In this document: one piece after another, positions 61,025 to 64,000 of the stretch | Numbering within the stretch: the first letter of the stretch is position 1 | Layout of the letters: every line of letters begins with the position of its first letter | Origin: Mesostigma viride | Taxonomy: Eukaryota > Streptophyta > Mesostigmatophyceae > Mesostigmatales > Mesostigmataceae | Assembly (NCBI GenBank): GCA_009746045.1 | Contig: RPFO01000130.1 | Coordinates: forward strand, 519,808-583,807 | Direction: 5' to 3' | DNA: 64,000 nucleotides | The notes under the pieces: generated by a model | What the model saw: only the letters and a program-made list of their open reading frames with translations | Databases searched by the model: none | Told to the model about the DNA's origin: nothing | Program-made: the position numbers and the translations under genes

Positions 61025-63094
61025 TATTGAATTGAATTGAATTGAATTGAATTGAAACACAACTCCGTTGGGAGTAAATGTAGCACATATCCCTGAGACT
61101 GAAGGGGCATATGGCTTTTAATACACTATTGGCTACTTCCTGCAAGGGTAGGGTGTAAACTACACTAGCTCGCTCTGGGTGCACAAAGTGCACCTGCAGA
61201 CCACTATGTATTCCAGCACCTAGCCGGGGGCGCAGACATAGGGGGGAAGATCATCATGGCTAGACAATGGCTAGAGCATGGCATCTCACGTGTCTATTAA
61301 TTATTACTTGATTAATTAATGGCAATGATCTCAGCAGAGAGCAGCTCTCTGCATGGGCACAGGATAACTCGACAATTGGCTATATAGGCATCATCTGGTG
61401 TGGGGCACATAATAATCGTAGGCGCACATGTACATGTCTAAGTAATATTATGCATGAAGGCATCAGCTAAAAAGGGGCCTGTAGTAGGCGTACATGTACA
61501 AGGCCACGGTGGCTATACTAGGCCTGACTATTCTACACTACTGCTGCTGTATTCCCCTAAGCTGGGGTATTTGGAGGTGCTTGTGGCCGACGTAGATGGC
61601 CGCCCCCTTCCAGTACACCGGCTTCCCTCCCTTGGTCTGCCGGAGCTCGAGGTAGGTCGGCCATAGCTCCCGTCAGCCGTTGTTGCTGCGCCAGGGTCAA
61701 GTCGTCGTCCAGGGTGGGGTAGTGAGTCTTCTCGAGCCGCTTGCGGCGTCTGAGAAAAGAAATCTTGTCCGCCGGGTTATCAAAGATGAGCAGTTTTAAG
61801 CAGAGCGCGCGAGCGGGGAAGGCGGTGGGCGTCCAGCTTGATCTCACCAATGAAACCCACGCGACCAAGGATTTTTCTTTCAAACGCCTGTGCAAGCTTC
61901 CCGAAATTCTCACCTTCCACCAGGTCAAAGTTCTTGACGATGCATGACGCCTAAGGCTGCGCTTGGCGAGCTCGGCCTCCTCGCGCAGCTAGTCGATTGT
62001 CTGCTGCTGGAGCTGTGCTGCAACGGCGGAGGTGGTGGAGGTGGTGTGTTGCTTGAGCATGTCCGCCCAGGTCTGGGTGGGAGGAGCATCGCCACTGAGC
62101 CGGGCCAGCGGGGGCTGGCTTGGCGGCAACGTCCTTTACCGCCTGGGCGGTGAGGCCTTCGGTGTTTTGCAGGCACTCGATGGCGATGGCGTTGTCCTTG
62201 AGGCGCTGGTCGATGTCGCGGAGCGGCTGGGCGGTGATGGCGTCGGAGGTGGGGGTGGTCGGCCGTGGAGGAGGCGAGGAGGGTGGAGGTGGCGGTGGAG
62301 ATGGTGGAGAGAAGGGGGAGCTCGGCAGCCAGCGTGCTGCCCATGGCTGCCACATCTGCAGCCAGGGGGGCCACGTGCTGCGCGAGGGCCTCCTGGGTTA
62401 TGTAAGGAGTGAGCGGATCATGGAGGCCTTCGGTCAAGGTGGTGGTGAGGGGCTTGGGGGGCCAAAGCTCCTCGAGGGAGCGTCCAAGAAGGGAGAAGAG
62501 GGGGACTGAATTGCTGAAGGTGGGGGATGGCGGCGCTGTGGAGGCTTGCTGCCGAACAGTGCATATGAAAAGAAGGCACTGCGGAGGCGGCCCTGGTGGC
62601 GGAGCTGCATGCACAGCTCGATAAGTGAGTCCACTCGCGATCCAAAAAACACGTAGGCCAGGCTGCGGTCGTGGTTGAGCTGGTCAAAAAAGCCGGGCTG
62701 GCTGGCGTCAAAGTCGAACGCTTCCCAGTTTGGCTTGGCAGGGCGACTGCGCTTGGGCTCAGGCGACGCCTGCGGCCGGGCGAGGCGAGCCCAGGGGGCG
62801 GGACAACCACTAGTGCTTGGCTAGTGGCGCCGCTGCCTACTGGGCCGGAGGGCGAAGCTGCATGCAGCCGGAGCTGCAGAATTATAAGTATTTTCAGGGC
62901 TGAGCGCAGCCGCCAGGCTGCGTTGCGCGGACTGAGCGTTTGCTCGTCATATATTGCGTAATAGCTTCGGAAAATTATATCAGCGTGTGCGTCTTACAAA
63001 GACGAAGCGATTGTGATATTCACGGCCGAATTTGGTGCCCAAACGTGAAAGTTACGAGCTCCGCCGTCAGCCATGGCTACCTCGTGGCTCGTGG
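61025..63094 (-). mobile_element. ORF1-only LINE copy D4 (full length, inverted)
   Basis: On the minus strand: 5' UTR (63094-62950), ORF1 pieces in several frames (for example 61557-61928 and 61951-62355), 3' UTR, internal palindrome GCAGAGAGCAGCTCTCTGC (about 61335-61353), terminal hairpin (61062-61075) and an (ATTGA)n tail at 61025-61056. About 20-30% diverged from D3 by eye and frameshifted, so an older copy. Confidence 0.8.
61062..61075 (-). other. LINE 3'-terminal hairpin (D4)
   Basis: Minus strand ACTCC-CAAC-GGAGT, adjoining the (CAATT)n tail. Confidence 0.75.
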
Positions 63095-63480
63095 GGCAAC
63101 ACTCTTCGCAACGTGACCCCGGCCCAAGGAAAATGGGGTCACTTTGCAAAAAGTTTGGGCTCGTGGTTGGTGCGAGCTAAGTGGTTGGTGGACTGCTATG
63201 GTGGACTGCCGATGCAGAACAAGAAGAGGTGGCAGACGATTTTCCAGGCTCACACGCCAGCCCCTGTGGGCAAGCCCCCCCCCCCCCAGGAGGAAGGGGC
63301 GCTTTGCTGAGTAGCGTAGTTAGGATTTTCTAGATTAGCTTAGGGTTAGCTTAGTTAGGCTTTGCGGCTCCGCCCGGCCACCTTCATCCGCCCAGCAAGG
63401 AATACGTACGTGCTACATGATCGATCTCCCAACGGAGTCATGTTATAATTTAATTTTAAAATAATTTTTTTAACTCAAAC
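63095..63480 (+). mobile_element. LINE-G fragment G3
   Basis: Last ~70 codons (KKRWQTIFQAHTPAPVGKPP), a C-run frameshift near 63280, 3' UTR and the hairpin ctcc-caac-ggag (63426-63437), then an A/T-rich tail. Confidence 0.75.
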
Positions 63481-63645
63481 AGCCTGTACCCGGTGACTCT
63501 CCCAACTGTGGAGGCACGGTGAATGAGTGCATGAAAAAATTGGGAAGCCTCTAGTATACTGCAAGTATACTATTATACCTATCGGCAACGACCTGTAATG
63601 TGTGCAGATCAGGCAATCATGCGCACACTAGAACAGTTGTGAACA
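63481..63645. other. Unassigned spacer
   Basis: No gene or repeat recognised. Confidence 0.35.
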
Positions 63646-63917
63646 TCAATGAGACAACCAGCGCAGGCCAGAAATGCGAGAGAATCCGGACCATGGTAGC
63701 TCGAGCTAGCCTGCCGTTATCTTCTCCGCGTTTTCAAACTTGTCGTTCAGGATGATGAATATGAATGGAGATGGAAATCGGTGTAGCCTTGTTCATTGAA
63801 AGTATGGCTGGCTTCTGCTCTAGGAGCGATCCTAGATGACCTAGACGGTGGGGCCGGAAACATCCTACTTGATCAGGGCGTGTGTTTCGAGCCTAACTGG
63901 CCGGGAGTGTCTAGTGG
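63646..63917 (-). repeat. Dispersed repeat K, copy 3
   Basis: Reverse complement of 52570-52824 with small indels. Confidence 0.75.
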
Positions 63918-64000
63918 TGAGCACCATTGCTGCGCGATCGCTCTCCCACCATTTACGAGGAAATACCCGCAAATGGAGAAAGGCCGAAAAGGTCTAGCTA

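Overview
The window is eukaryotic nuclear DNA dominated by transposable elements. The best fit is a GC-rich chlorophyte green alga, possibly Chlamydomonadales-like. The reasons are the GC-rich codon use of all ORFs, several LTR and non-LTR retroelement families, and one spliced gene model with a GTGCG...CAG intron and an LHC/ELIP-like helix. Taxonomy is an inference. No rRNA or complete tRNA gene was found.

Layout. (1) 1-5640: copies of a large non-LTR retrotransposon (here REL-LINE) with zinc fingers, reverse transcriptase and a C-terminal restriction-like endonuclease; a 5' piece of the same family with a PHD finger lies at 5646-7186. (2) 7187-18381: an old copia-like element A (minus strand), split by a near-pristine LTR element B (9436-16916, TSD ACCAT), then a REL-LINE tail (18382-18657). 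(3) 18669-40800: one ORF1-only LINE (D1) split by two LTR elements: C (19281-34448, TSD TCTAC) and the gag-only copia element F (34812-39756, TSD CATTC). C is itself split by a 6.76 kb inverted-repeat insertion P (23279-30039, TSD CATCT) that holds tRNA-like modules, a minisatellite and internal duplications. (4) 40801-47273: pieces of LINE-H (ORF2), two inverted ORF1-only copies and two CCCAT pentanucleotide arrays. (5) 47340-52320: mostly single-copy DNA with the only convincing host gene (49889-51471, two exons). (6) 52320-64000: LINE-H, LINE-G, REL-LINE and ORF1-only fragments around a 3.85 kb (CCCAT)n array.

The most unusual biology is in the mobile elements. Elements B and C carry the pol order INT-PR-RT-RNase H, which matches neither the copia nor the gypsy order, and an HGDD sequence at the RT catalytic site. 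The REL-LINE joins PHD, RING-H2 and C2H2 fingers to RT and REL. The LINEs end in conserved hairpins whose stems co-vary, and the ORF1-only elements share their hairpin with an ORF2-bearing family that could mobilise them. Many ORFs are broken by single frameshifts, often near homopolymers. Since some LTR pairs are identical or nearly so, part of this may be sequencing error.
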